Position numbers and translations under genes: made by a program
Notes under the pieces: model-generated
What the model saw: the letters and a program-made list of their open reading frames with translations, nothing else
Told to the model about the DNA's origin: nothing
Databases searched by the model: none
Source of the DNA: Hippopus hippopus
Lineage: Eukaryota > Mollusca > Bivalvia > Cardiida > Cardiidae
Reading direction: 5' to 3'
Length of the DNA: 64,000 bases
Assembly (NCBI GenBank): GCA_946811185.2
Contig: OX328109.1
Coordinates: forward strand, 43,942,129-44,006,128
In this document: in pieces, positions 53,444 to 64,000 of the stretch
How positions within the stretch are numbered: the stretch's first letter is position 1
How the letters are laid out: each line of letters starts with the position of its first letter

Positions 53444-54052
53444 ATATATAAAGCTTTCATCTAAGGCCTATCCTTCCGGGACCAAATCAAGACTAAAGAC
53501 GGTACCGGAATATCAGTATATGTCACTACTTGAATGTATCTATTCAGTATTCAGCGCTCAAAGATCTGAATACGTTATTCTCCGGAACCCAGTTTATCCT
53601 GTCACCTTCTACAATTTCGACCCGATAATAGGGTGCCGTATATTTTTTTTTTGTTATCCTTCAGTTGGTCACTTGACCACTAAGTGCTCATCTGCTAACT
53701 GGGACTATTTTCAACCAAGCGTCTTACTGCCGTAATGAATTAATCAATCGCTAGACAATTAACAGAGTCTAGACCTCATCTCTGTGGGAAAGCAGCCGCT
53801 TGCTTGAAAAGAGGGTTGCTTGTGGTAGTCTAGTTTCAGAAAACATTGGAACACACGGATAGGCGCACCAGCGAATTTGATATAATAATAAATTCTATTC
53901 ATATTAAGTTAAAATCACCAAACAGACAAACCTATCTTTCACAGGATCCAGGAGTAGAAAAATGGGAAAACAGGGAATAATTCAGAGAAGTGAACATTTT
54001 CTCGCCCATTGCACATCATTGTTATGTAAATGCAGTCTCTTACATTACTGTA
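53444..54052. other. Unannotated intron sequence
   Basis: A 99-codon ORF at 53436 has no recognised motif and starts in a family B terminus; otherwise nothing seen. Confidence 0.4.
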
Positions 54053-54629
54053 GAGCCATGCTCTAGTAAAAACGGGCTTTATACATCTCCGTGATGCATC
54101 ATGCCAAGCAATTCATCACATAATTATGGATCAATAAAATTCATAGCTCAGTCGGTAGCAGACAGCACTTGAGAACGTGGGGTCGCTGGTTCAATCCCCG
54201 GCTCGGCCAATTCCTTTCCGACAATTAATGACAGTCATTGCGACAGGGGTCATTCCTCTTTCACTGCTGATCATTGTTTCGACGATGGTTATGTGGGAAA
54301 GCAGCCAGTGGTTTGGAAAGAACACTGTGCGAAGTAATGATAAAAGACACTCCAGGAAAGCATGGAAAGGTGCACTGGCCGCCGCGATATAACTGAAATG
54401 ATGTTGAAAACGGCGTTAAACACCAAACAATCAATACAAAATCAACCATAAAAATCCATATTGTCTAGCAACCGACTGAACCCAGAAGTAGTATGATCCT
54501 TGGACATGCACGAAATTTACGAATAACAAAAAGTTTCGACCCATGTCAGCCTGCGCAGGCTGACATGTGTCGATACTTTTTTGCAAACGCATTAAACCCC
54601 CTTTTCCTAGAACATGGCTCTACTATTAT
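54053..54629 (-). mobile_element. Family B element split by a SINE
   Basis: Left part 54053..54140 (gagccatgctctagtaaaaa ... aaaattcat); right part 54439..54629 (ataaaaatccatattgtcta ... aacatggctc). The target sequence ataaaa.tccat is duplicated around the SINE. Confidence 0.85.
54141..54438 (+). mobile_element. SINE, main family, full length, nested in family B
   Basis: Head agctcagtcggtagcagaca ... ctggttcaatccccggctcg, body, and tail aacggcgttaaacaccaaac then aatcaatac. Flanked by the near-duplicate ataaaattcat / ataaaaatccat, consistent with LINE-type integration. Confidence 0.88.
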
Positions 54630-54861
54630 TTACTATAGTCACATTTCAGCGCATTCATCTGCAGTCTTTCTATTGCGTTATTCCCAGGGTAATTTCCAGC
54701 GCCAAGGAAGATTGGATCCGACAAAATACAAGTAATAAATAGCCAGTTTCTTTCGATAGGCCGACAACAAACGGTAATGAACCGCCTAGAAAAAAAGGCA
54801 TTCTGTCCGGATTCAAGAATGATTGCATTTTACGCCCGTTTACTCTTTCCTAAATTTCTGG

Positions 54862-55044
54862 TGAGCCATGGTTGCGCAGTGGTAACTTACAGGCATGTCG
54901 CCAAGGGGTTGTAGGTTTAAATCTTAACCATACGAAAACGGCCGTTCAGTACCTCTTTTCTAAATTTCTGGGGAGCCATGGTTGTACAGTGGTAATGTAC
55001 ATGGCTCGTCGCCAAGGCGTTGTAGACTTAAATCTTTGCCACAC
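54862..55044 (+). repeat. tRNA-like unit in tandem (two copies)
   Basis: tttctggtgagccatggttg and tttctggggagccatggttg start two units of about 104 bp, each with ggttgtaggtttaaatctt-type B box sequence; the second is cut by a family A MITE. Confidence 0.7.
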
Positions 55045-55264
55045 GATAAAATTTTAGACTAGTCCAAATTGAAAGCATTTGCAGTTTCAGATGATAAATT
55101 AAATATGAGTCGAATAATGGTTTTTGTCTATGATAGGGCAGAATACATGGTGGGGAAATTAGAAAATGCTGGTTACCAGCAGTTTCTCCTTTTTTTCCAA
55201 CTGTGTTTTCAATAGTCATTCTTCGTAGGGTCTTCAAAACTCGGGACTGTGTAGTAAAGGGTTA
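55035..55264. mobile_element. Family A MITE
   Basis: tttgccacacgataaaattt on the left, right end ctgtgtagtaaagggtta; core with several mismatches. It starts inside the second unit of a tRNA-like repeat. Confidence 0.78.
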
Positions 55265-55348
55265 GATCCATACACCAGATCTCTTTCTACGGAAGGAAAC
55301 ACTTTCCACTGAAACTCATAAATATTGCTATCTTTTACACTGGACTAA

Positions 55349-55664
55349 GCCGAGCTACGGTTGCTCAGTCGGTAGCATGCAGGACTCGAGAACATGGGGT
55401 CATGGGTTCGATCCCTGGCTCGGCCAATTTCTTTCCGAGGATTGATGGTAGTCATTGCGACAGGATTCATTCCTATCTCACCGCTGTCCATTATTTCGAC
55501 GATGGTTATGTGGGACAGCAGCCAGTGGCTTGGAAAGAATATTGTGCGGAATACTGTTAAAGAAACTCCAGGAGAGCATGGATAGGCGCACTGGCCGCCG
55601 CGATATAACTGAAATAATATTGAAAACGGCGTTAAACACCATTCAATCAATCAATCAATCAATA
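55349..55664 (+). mobile_element. SINE, main family, full length
   Basis: gagctacggttgctcagtcg head, gtcatgggttcgatccctgg B box, body, tail aaaacggcgttaaacaccat with (AATC)n. Confidence 0.88.
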
Positions 55665-55684
55665 GACTAGACTAAACAAAAGGA

Positions 55685-55790
55685 CGGAATAGATCCAAGA
55701 TCAGACTGAACGTTCTATGCTGTCTGATCTTAATTAGTGCCGTCCGCAGGAGCCCCTGTTTTCGCCTACATTGCTAAAGGGGTTAAATTT
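55685..55790. mobile_element. Family C core and right end, decayed
   Basis: gaatagatccaagatcagac ... gtctgatcttaattagtgcc, end ttgctaaaggggttaa. Confidence 0.65.
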
Positions 55791-55802
55791 AAGCCCCAAA
55801 TA

Positions 55803-55955
55803 TATGGGCCATGCTCTGGCAAAAGATGTTTAGTGCATCTCTACTATAGAGTATGTACTAGGCAAGTCGTCACACAATATGGATCCATGAAATCAAATTG
55901 ACTGAATTATGAGGCAGAATGGCCCTTGCACATGCAGAACATTTACAAATTTTTC
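55803..55955 (-). mobile_element. Family B element, partial
   Basis: gggccatgctctggcaaaag start, breaks off after gcagaacatttacaaatttt where an AT-rich region with tttcaaattcaaattc units begins. Confidence 0.72.
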
Positions 55956-56695
55956 AAATTCAAATTCAAATTCCTTTATTTAGCTCAGATCTTAGGATAA
56001 CAAGATATATGAGCATTTCCAACAATTCACAATAATTTAGTGTGACGACGAGGGGTTTCTTTTCGATAGTAGGGGAAGTCTGAATATGCAAACAATATAG
56101 AATTCTTCCAAGAGACACCTTAATTTGTAGAGCATTTTAAATCTTTACTCCGCATCCCAAACGGTGTAAGATGGACCAAAGATGCAAAATGCTCTTGAGA
56201 AAATCTCTATAACGTTAGATGGCCTTGACATTGTCAGCAGGCAAATTATCGCTTATACCTTCATTAATTAAGATAATTAACACAGACACCGGTACACGTG
56301 AATTTGGATACCTTACTCAAGATTTGCGAAAAAAGAGTGATTTGTGTGCAATAATTGCGCTAGATATGCATGAAAATACATAAAAAAAATACTGTAGAAG
56401 TTAGTTATTACGCTATCAAAAGTTTAAAACACTTGAGCGATTTCAATAACAGATTTGTGCTGTTCTGATCTAATCAGTAATGTTTATAAATGTATATCCA
56501 ACGAAAATAATGTGTTGAATTAGCAAGAATGTTAGGTTTGTATGAACAACTGTGTTTTTCTACAAATAAAAAAGAAATAAAAAACTATCGACCGATGTCA
56601 GCCTGCACAGTGCTAGCGGGCAGATTTATTTACCTAGGGCGGCTATGAGTCAAAACAAGCAACGGTAATAAACTGCCAAGAAAGAGTTCTTTTTA
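55956..56695. other. AT-rich region, possible minus-strand LINE tail
   Basis: Begins with ttcaaattcaaattcaaatt units and ctttatttagctcag, as LINE 3' ends often look in reverse; no coding part recognised. Short family B words near 56580. Confidence 0.35.
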
Positions 56696-56730
56696 AACCC
56701 TTTACCTAGCAATCCCGTGTTTTAAGGACC

Positions 56731-56767
<37 letters not shown>

Positions 56768-56940
56768 AGCTTTTGAAAACATTGTAAGAAAAGAAGAAAA
56801 TGCTGTAATCATCAGCATTTTCCCCGTTTCCCACAATGTTTACTACCGTATTAAAGACAGAAGTCATCGTTTGCGCTACATTATATTTGTCGTCTTCAAA
56901 TGCTTTGAGTTAGGTCAAGTACAAAATGTGTCTTTCATTA
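56696..56940. mobile_element. Family A MITE with internal GA microsatellite
   Basis: ttaaaccctttacctagcaa on the left, a (GA)n run at 56733..56766 expanded from the family's gagaaagaag stretch, then a diverged core and cattaaaagtttaa on the right. Confidence 0.75.
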
Positions 56941-56979
56941 AAAGTTTAATGGCATTAGTCACTTTTCCTAACCTCTCTG

Positions 56980-57560
56980 ACCAGCCATGGTTGCGTGGTT
57001 GTACAATAGCTTGCAGGGCTGGCTTGTCATTCAAGGGACCGTGAGTTTTAACAAGCAAACTGGAATGAACATTGCTCAACATCGATTTAAAAGCCAATGA
57101 AAGAACAGCGCTAACAATAGGTGAAACAAAAGCTCAAAATCTGCTGTTTTTACGGTCAGGCCGATTTTAACATTTGCTTGCTCATTTTCGTGACCTTGTG
57201 CCGTCAGTTTATGGAAAATGCCGAGTACCGTTAGGCCATGAATAATCCGAGTTCCGTTAGGCCAAAAGTAATGAGCAGTCTCAGGCTTCCAGTGAATGAA
57301 ATCCAAACCCGGCTCGATCAAACTTCTAGCCGAGGACTGAGAGTGGTGTCCTGGGATCAGATAAATTCACTAAACCGCTCACAGTTGTCTCGGCTCTGTT
57401 TATGTGGAAAAGAAGCCAGGAGTTTCGACAGAGATTAGACATTTTACAGGTGAAGAAACTCCGGGAATGCATGAACACGTGCCTTGGCCTTTGTTTTGAA
57501 AATGTAACGCTGAAAAACCTGTGTCAAACGCCAAACGAACAAATGAACGAACAAAAAAGC
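56980..57560 (+). mobile_element. Degenerate SINE-like sequence
   Basis: A third gccatggttgcgtggttgta unit (56985) and, at 57300..57560, a diverged relative of the main SINE body (cccggctcgatcaaacttct, gccgaggactgagagtggtg, gaagaaactccgggaatgca). Confidence 0.55.
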
Positions 57561-57596
57561 ATGCAAAAAACCCCCAACACATACACTTCTCCGCAC

Positions 57597-57852
57597 GGCA
57601 CTCTGGCAAAAAGGAGTTTAATGCACCTCTTTGGTGCACTGTGAAAAACAAGTAATCATTTAACTATGGATACATAAAATCCATCTTGTCTAACAACCGA
57701 CTGAATCATGAGGCAAACCGGTCCTTTGGTATGCAGAAAAATGATACATAGCAAAACGTTTCGATTCATGACAGCCTGTGCAAATTGTTCAGGCTTATCT
57801 AGGTTGATACCTTAGCAAATCTATTTAATCCCCTATTCATAGAACATGGCTC
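57597..57852 (-). mobile_element. Family B element
   Basis: ggcactctggcaaaaaggag to catagaacatggctca; palindrome decayed (cctgtgcaaattgttcaggc). Confidence 0.78.
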
Positions 57853-58076
57853 AAAAATTTAAAAGATATATGGCCAACGACTTTTTTTAAGGGTATTTTT
57901 TTTTTACGTTTTGATTTTATTACGACATAATAGAGGTAATTTATCCGTATGGATTTCACTGTTTTGAAAATTTATACGACGTTGTGTCAATAGTGGCACC
58001 CACAAAAAGAAACTTGAACTCATAAAAAGAAATAAAGACATATGTTAGCGTTACACTAGTTACTGAGCGGCGCTGT

Positions 58077-58314
58077 CGCAAACGGGGGCTTATTGCAATC
58101 TCATAACGCATTGTAGTAAGAGTCATTGCATAAAATGCTTTCAGTGTGTCTAGAAACAGACTAAAACCTGAGGTAGATCAGTTCTTTGACATGCAGAAAA
58201 AATATCTTATGGCAAAAAGTTTTGACCCATGTCAGCCTGCGCGGACTGCGCAGGCTGACATGGGTCGATACTTTTTGCAGATGTATAGAGCTCCCTTTTC
58301 ACAGACCATGACTC
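58077..58314 (-). mobile_element. Family B element
   Basis: gcaaacgggggcttattgca start, perfect palindrome, end cagaccatgactcg. Confidence 0.78.
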
Positions 58315-58930
58315 GCTTCTATATTTTTCCGGTGTAACTGAATTTAAGCTGGCTCTTGACCTACTTTTTTGGTATCTGTTTTGAATAAATAAATATAACC
58401 GTTTACGGTTAATCAAATATTTCGACTTGTTTTCTGCGGGCCCACTTGCGGGCCCATTTATGACACCAATATACAAGGTTTACTGTCGCTACCCGCGTTT
58501 ACTTGGGGTACCGACGTTTAATTACGTTTAATTATTTGTTCAATATTTTTTATGCGTAAGCCTATAACCCATTGCTGTACCCTTTACATGTATCTTCAAA
58601 CACACCATATCTAACAGTATCTACTCCTTCCACAACGATGATTTGAATTAACAGCTAATCATGTAAAATATACCTAATTGAAAAATTCACTTTTCAACAG
58701 AATGCAAAAAAAAAAAAGAGTGTTGTGTTACTTTCAAATTTTGAAAATCTTGGTGAATAAGACAAAGAATGGTTGGTCAATACGGACCCAGTGATATAGT
58801 GATTTTTGTGAACTACTTACCCCCATCTAAAACTGTTACTCCCTACTTTTCATTATTGCTCTTCCGGTATTCATAATTCTTAAACACAATTTACCTTTTT
58901 TTGAAACGAACTTTTTTGTTTTCAGTTTAT
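58315..58930. other. Unannotated intron sequence
   Basis: Includes a short hairpin tgcgggcccacttgcgggcc at about 58435; nothing else recognised. Confidence 0.4.
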
Positions 58931-59112
58931 GGAGAGAGAGAGAGAGAGAGAGAGAGAACGATATGGACGATATGGTGAGAGATATAGATTGACAGAGAGA
59001 GAGATATGGAGAAATAAGGATGGAGAGAGCGGGCGGGCAGGCGGGCAGGCGAAGAAAGGAAGGGATGGTGGGAGGAAGGTTGAGAGAGAGAGAGAGAGAG
59101 AAGGAGAGAGAT
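58931..59112. repeat. (GA)n microsatellite complex
   Basis: gagagagaga runs at 58931 and 59084 with purine-rich sequence between, including gggcgggcaggcgggcaggc at 59030. Confidence 0.92.
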
Positions 59113-59385
59113 AGGGGTTTGTTGATCGCTGTGGCCTTACTGAAATACCTCTGTACTTCCGAAAAGATTTATAGCTTCGAACAAGAAGCACAATATGTAA
59201 TATACACTATTTCAGATAAGAAACATTTTGCCATGACCTAACATTTCCGAATATTACCATAGCTTTTATGGAGTTATTTGTCAGAGGATGTTGTCAGAAT
59301 ACAAATTAGTTACCGTGATAAATTCTTACCCCATTTTGTCTCGTGGACCAACTGAATCGGAAAATGTTCACGACGTAATTCATTT

Positions 59386-59579
59386 TACCCTTTACGCAAC
59401 AGTTCCTGGTTTTAATGACCTTGAGAAAGAAGCTTTTGAATGAAAACATTATGGGAAAAGGAGAAAATGCTGGTAACCAACGTTTTCTCCTTTTCCCACA
59501 GGGTTTTCCATCTTTTCAAGAAAAGATTCCATTGTTTAAGCCACATTTAATATGTCGTCTGCGATTGCTTTCAAATTTC
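59386..59579. mobile_element. Family A MITE, cut by a SINE
   Basis: taccctttacgcaacagttc on the left and core present; it breaks off at gattgctttcaaatttcag where minus-strand SINE sequence begins. Confidence 0.78.
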
Positions 59580-59838
59580 AGTTACATCGCGGCGGCCAGT
59601 GCACCTATCCATGCTGTCCTGGGGTTTCTTTTCACAGTACTCCGCACAATATTCTTTCCAAGCCACTGGCTGCTTTCCCACATAACCATCGTCGAAACAA
59701 TTAGCGGTGAGAGGGGAATGAATCCTGTCGCAATGACTATCATCAATCCTCGGAAAGAAATTGGCCGAGCCGGGAATCGAACCGGCGATCCCCCTGTTCT
59801 TGAGTCCTGTACGCTACCCACTGAGCTACCGGGGCTAA
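59580..59838 (-). mobile_element. SINE, main family, full head and body
   Basis: Minus strand gccccggtagctcagtgggt (A box), gccggttcgattcccggctc (B box), body to gcgatgtaactgaaa, where it meets a truncated family A copy and its tail is missing. Confidence 0.85.
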
Positions 59839-60047
59839 CGTACAAGCTATTTCTAGATACATGTATCATAAAAACTAAACAGGCCGCTTTGAACATCACT
59901 GAAAACATTGTGAAAAAAGGAGCAATTTATCATTGCGACATAGGCCTAAAACGTTTGTCATACAATCTATTTTTAGATATTTTAAAAACTTTTACAAATT
60001 GCATAAGGGAGACATAGCAAGAACAGGTTATTGACTTGTTTCAAGGC

Positions 60048-60720
60048 GCCGTTGCGGCCAAAAGTAAACAACGCAGATCTTAAAATGCATTTAAAATTTA
60101 AATCATAACATTTAAAAGTATGGACATTTTTGTGGAGATGACATAGATATTCGTGTATTTCAATGAAAGATCGAAATGTATTTCATCAAGTGAACAACAT
60201 CGGCAATATTTTCACGAGTGGCGCAGCCACAAATGAAAATATTACCGATGATGTCCACGAGATGAAATTAATTTCGACCTTTCACCGAAATAACAAATAT
60301 TCTATTTATTTCATGCCTCTAACCCCTTTTTTGTTGGGATTTTCATCAAAATCAAGCACAGCTGTTTTCAGTAATTCCCCGTGGCGTGCCCCCTTATGCA
60401 CATAGCATCGCATTACAATATTACGTAAAGCTCGAGAAATGTAGGGTAAATTACGTCATATTTCCGTCTTGTTGAATGTCACGCCCTGTTTACCTAGGTA
60501 ACTAGTGCACGGGAATTACTGTTTTCGCCTTCCATTGAAGAATTAGAAAATATGAAATCGGTATTTTTCACTGGTCGTAACCATGAAATATCAAACCATC
60601 GTCCACCATTATTTCTCGATAAACTACCGAAAAGCATGAAATAAAATCTGTTATTGTACGGCCACTCGAAGTGTTAGTCAATGGCAGAAAAAAATGAATT
60701 TCAAAAGTAGTAAATAGTGA
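60048..60720. mobile_element. Family F element split by family G
   Basis: Left part 60048..60133 (ggccaaaagtaaacaacgca ... gtggagatgaca), right part 60643..60720 (atctgttattgtacggccac ... caaaagtagt). A copy at 33640 shows the two parts joined. Confidence 0.72.
60134..60642. mobile_element. Family G element, longer copy, inside family F
   Basis: From tattcgtgtatttcaatgaa to aaaagcatgaaataaa. It contains a hairpin around ttcacgagtggcgcagccac, a GC-rich gtggcgtgcccccttatgc stretch and ctaggtaactagtgcac. The open frame at 60163 is not a family I know. Confidence 0.7.
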
Positions 60721-61345
60721 ACAACCGATAGAGCGACTTGGCAACTTGCATCATTCCACATTCTGCGCCTTTTTTTAGGGGCTTTTGGACATTAATTGTA
60801 GAGAAATAACTATTTAAACTTCCCTTTCGACAGGGAATGAGCAGGAGAAGATCAAAGATAGTAAATTTCACCTTGTTTACAATATACTTAAAAAAGTTAC
60901 CGGTGTTATATCTTAAGTAAAACAAAAGTAATATGTAAAAAGTTCAAATTCTTTTTTCTCGTCATTTAGGGGCCACATTCACAAGCCATTAAAAACTGCT
61001 TCCTTAGTCTAATTCAACTTGTAGAAAATAACGCATTTTCTGATTGGCTAGACCATTTGGTTCAGCCAATCACAAATTGTGTAACTATCAAATTTAGAAA
61101 ATTTCTTAAGAAAAAGAAAAAGAATTCTATTAAGAAATATTCACGAATACAGGCCTGGGTCAACGCTAAAAAGTGAGAGTCACAAAAAAAAAAACCTAAT
61201 TGTGACAAATTACTGGTAGTTGACAGCTTAAGTGAATAAAAGGTCTACGAAAACAGTATAAATGTAGGAAACAGTAAAAAAAATAGATAAAAAAATGGAT
61301 CTTTGTTTATACTGTTTTTAGCAAGGGATGTGACAGACAGTTCAT
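60721..61345. other. Unannotated intron sequence
   Basis: AT-rich, with ttctgattggctagaccatt facing ggttcagccaatcacaaatt at 61039..61077 as a short inverted repeat. Confidence 0.4.
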
Positions 61346-61955
61346 AACCCTTAGCCTGCTAAGCGCGACTCACTGACCTTTTGCGGACAGTGAAGATCAA
61401 GATCAGACTGCACTGCCGTGCAGTCTGATCTTTGATCTACATTGTCCGATAAGGAGATAATTTTCTCCAAAAATACGAGTGAAATAGGGGATATTTCTGA
61501 TGTTCACGAGATGAAATAGATTTCGATCTTTCACCGAAAATCTATTTATTTCATGTTTCTAACCTTTTTTTTAGGGGGCGGGGAGGCATACATCAAAATC
61601 CAGTAGAGTTCTTTTCGGTAATTCCCCGTGGCATACCCCCACCGCATAACAACGCAGTGCAATATTACGTAAAGCGCAAGAAATGTAGGGTAAATTACGT
61701 CATATTTCCATCTGGTTAAATGTCATGCGCATTTTACCTAGGTAACTAGTGCGCAGGAACTACTGTTTCCACCTTCAATTGAAGAGTTAGAAAATCAAAT
61801 CGGCATTTTTCACTGGTCGAAACCATGAAATATCGAAAAATATGTCATTGTTAAGTCTCGATAGACTACCGGAAAGCATGAAATAAATAGCATTATATGG
61901 GTTTTTACTATCGGCTTGAAAGTTTCATTTAAAATATTTAGCAGGAGAAGGTTAA
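61346..61955. mobile_element. Family C element split by a family G element
   Basis: Left part 61346..61496 (aacccttagcctgctaagcg ... caaaaatacgagtgaaatag) and right part from about 61885 (atatgggtttttactatcgg ... agcaggagaaggttaa) together make one family C copy. Confidence 0.78.
61497..61884. mobile_element. Family G element, shorter copy, inside family C
   Basis: Shares with the copy at 60134 the tracts ttcgatctttcaccgaaa, ttacgtcatatttcc, cctaggtaactagtgc and ggaaagcatgaaataaa; it lacks the left hairpin region. Confidence 0.72.
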
Positions 61956-62039
61956 GTTGTTATCATACTCGTTAAATGATTGCCTTTGAATCTTTACCAA
62001 ACGACAAAATTTAAGACTAGTCCACTTTGTGTGTTATTC

Positions 62040-62254
62040 TAGACGCATTTCACTAACATTAAGAGCTTTATGTAACTTTTTCAAATCCAAAGTTGACACA
62101 ATGTTTCAGACTCAACTCAGCAAAATGATGGAATTAAGTCTGCTAATTAACTTATGTCCATTTTTTTTTTGTGCTTAGTTGAGTCTGAAACATAGTGCCA
62201 ACTCAGGATTTGAGAATGTTACTACAGTATATTAATGTTACTGAAATGCATCTC
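62040..62254. mobile_element. Foldback MITE, about 215 bp
   Basis: Arms begin tagacgcatttcactaacat and end atgttactgaaatgcatct; inner pair gtttcagactcaactcag / tagttgagtctgaaac. AT-rich centre with a T run. Confidence 0.75.
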
Positions 62255-62547
62255 AAAACAAGGAATTCAACTTAAGTCAGAACTTGGGACCATTTTAGAT
62301 TAGAGTAAAATAAGAGAGTTAATTTTTTTTTTCTGAAACCGTGCCCAAGTCTTTAGGCTTTAGCACTATATAATCATAAAGTATTACTTGGGGGAACGTT
62401 CATCATTATTTTTCGGCTGTCCTATCAATATCTTCATCGAAACAAGATTGATATCTGTGTCAAGTTTAGTGATAACCTATTTCATATTGGAATAAAGATA
62501 TCGTGTATTTTCCGGATAATCCTGTCTGTTAAATTCGTTAAATATTT

Positions 62548-62811
62548 GAGCCATGCTCTGTGAAAAGGGGGCTTAATGTATCTGTGAGAAGTATCGACCC
62601 AGGTCAGCCTGCGCAGTCCGCGCAGGCTGACCTGGGCCGAAACTTTTCGCTATTGATCAATTTTCTGTATTTCAAAGGACCAGTCTACATCATGATTCTG
62701 TTGATTGTCAGACAAAATGGGTTTTATGAATCTACGATCATGTGATGACTTGCTTGGTACCCTGCATCACGGAGATGCATTTAGCCCCCTTTTGTCATAG
62801 CATGGCTCATT
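62548..62811 (+). mobile_element. Family B element, full length
   Basis: gagccatgctctgtgaaaag to catagcatggctc; best plus-strand copy with a perfect central palindrome. Confidence 0.88.
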
Positions 62812-62910
62812 TATTAATTCGGATGGTAAATCCATTGGCCAGAACCGAGTCAGGGAAAAAGAGTGTTGAATCTGTGTACGATTAAAACGGCAATTTTCAG
62901 TCAGCGCGTC

Positions 62911-63094
62911 TTTAACCTTTTACCACACTATCCCGTTTTTAATGACCCTATAAAAGAAGGCCTTTGAAAACTGTGTGGGAAAAGGAGAAAATGCTGGTAA
63001 CCAGCATTTTCTACTTTTTCCCGAAATGTTTTCCATCTTTTCAGAGACATTTTTTATCTTTTTAGCCACATTTGATTTATTTGTCGTCTGCAAC
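62911..63094. mobile_element. Family A MITE, right end replaced by family B
   Basis: ttaaccttttaccacactat on the left, core strong, then gtcgtctgcaac runs into family B sequence at about 63095. Confidence 0.75.
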
Positions 63095-63320
63095 TGAGAA
63101 AAAGAGTACCGACCCATTGCTATCCTGCGTCGTCTGTCATGGGTGGACACTTTTTTTTATTGATAAATTTTCTGCATGTTCAAGGACCATTCTACCTCCA
63201 GACTCAGTCAATTGTCAGACTGAACGGATTTTATAGATCCATAATTATATACTGACTTGTTTGGTACAGTGCATCACGGAGTTGCATTTAAAAAACTTTT
63301 GCCAGAACATAGCTCATATC
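63095..63320 (+). mobile_element. Family B element, left end lost
   Basis: Joins at gagaaaaagagtaccgaccc, centre decayed, right end gccagaacatagctcat. Confidence 0.72.
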
Positions 63321-63538
63321 AGAGTTTAACAAAAATGTTTGATTAACAAAAAAAAGAAAAGGAAAACTGAATATACCCCTTTTAGGCAACGAACCTGCAA
63401 TCGGTAAATGCTGGTTTGATCTTTGCTTGCAGTGATGGCCTGATGGGAGTGCTCGCAGGTAAAGGCACTGGATATCAACCTAGCGCTTGTTAAACTTAGC
63501 AAAGTCAAGAACAAGATAGCTTACCGTTATAATTAACT

Positions 63539-63802
63539 TGCCACACGCGAAAAGGGGCATTTGGACATTTGCGTAAAGTGTCGTCTAGGATCAGCCTGCG
63601 AAGTCCGCGCATGCTAATCCGAGACGGCACTTTACAACTACATTAGATTTTGTGCTACAGTAGACTTGCGCAAAACAGAAAATTACATAAAAACGGAAAG
63701 TGCCGTCTCGGATTAGCCTGCGCGGACTGCGCAGGCTGATCCGAAACGACACTGTACGTAAATGTCCGAATGCCCCTTTTCGCGTGTTGGAGGGCATATA
63801 TG
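63539..63802. mobile_element. Family D element, full length
   Basis: cttgccacacgcgaaaaggg to cccttttcgcgtgttggagg; both internal palindromes well kept (cctgcgcggactgcgcaggc). Confidence 0.85.
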
Positions 63803-64000
63803 ACTGAATTATCCTATGAGGGAGCCACCTAAACCTTATAACAAGTAAAAACTAAGAAATAAATAATAAGATTTTTGCCACTTTCGTTAATCAGTTTTCC
63901 CTACTCAAGCTTGTAAAAACATGCCTCTTGAGATAATGATATTCTAAACAAACGTAAATTAAATGTCTTTTGTACTACCTAATTCATTTATGATTATTAT

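Larger units (their letters stand above)
42464..64000 (+). other. Intron 1 of the SLC6 transporter gene (to window end)
   Basis: No exon matching the TM1b/TM2 continuation (AFLLPY...ELALGQ-like) was noticed on the plus strand. All other features to the right of 42464, including the LINE, SINEs and MITEs, would then be intronic. This is inference from the missing second exon. Confidence 0.55.

Noticed and set aside
58922..59241. Arg/Glu-rich ORFs around the GA repeat.
   Set aside because: Low-complexity translation of a microsatellite.
59760..59838. Possible genuine tRNA gene on the minus strand (A and B boxes present).
   Set aside because: It continues into the SINE body shared with copies at 54141 and 55349, so it is a SINE head.

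Overview
Animal nuclear DNA, AT-rich and crowded with repeats, almost certainly from a bivalve mollusc. I infer this from the split genes with GT-AG introns, the small tRNA-derived SINEs, and repeat types I associate with bivalve genomes, such as the 'agctcacctgag ... ccctcttgttta' repeat and the 'aaaggggcat' repeat. I cannot name the species. No bacterial-type operon, CRISPR array, rRNA or convincing stand-alone tRNA was seen.

Two host genes are supported. The first, on the minus strand (25364 down to 9930), is complete: nine coding exons with GT-AG boundaries and matching phases, giving 306 residues, an orthologue of vertebrate C11orf54 (PTD012, DUF1907), a zinc-containing ester hydrolase-like protein. 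The second, on the plus strand, is the first coding exon (42073..42463) of an SLC6 monoamine transporter of the serotonin/dopamine transporter group. It ends at a clear splice donor and the next exon was not found before the window ends, so its first intron is probably over 21 kb. A 111-codon ORF at 31622 followed by AATAAA is an unproven third candidate.

Most of the rest is mobile DNA. Family A is a roughly 229-bp MITE with TTAA ends, CCCTTT-type inverted termini and a 67-bp palindromic core (more than 40 full or partial copies). Family B is about 260 bp with long inverted termini (gagccatgctctgtg...) and a central GC-rich palindrome. Family C is about 220 bp with TTAA ends and a core palindrome around 'agatcagactgcac'. 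Family D is about 260 bp with 'gcaacacgcgaaaaggggcat' termini. Families E, F and G are lower-copy. There are also several SINE families, an eroded non-LTR retrotransposon with reverse transcriptase (47342..48882), an endonuclease-domain fragment of another (30547..31215), and a hAT-like element (23684..24629).

Nesting gives relative ages. A family A MITE sits inside the reverse transcriptase LINE, and removing it restores the reading frame and a single TTAA, which fixes its target site. The hAT-like element and a SINE each sit inside B copies, D sits inside an A copy, and G sits once in F and once in C. No new gene system was found; the main interest is the structure of these MITE families and the pile of hairpin-forming copies in the introns of the C11orf54-like gene.
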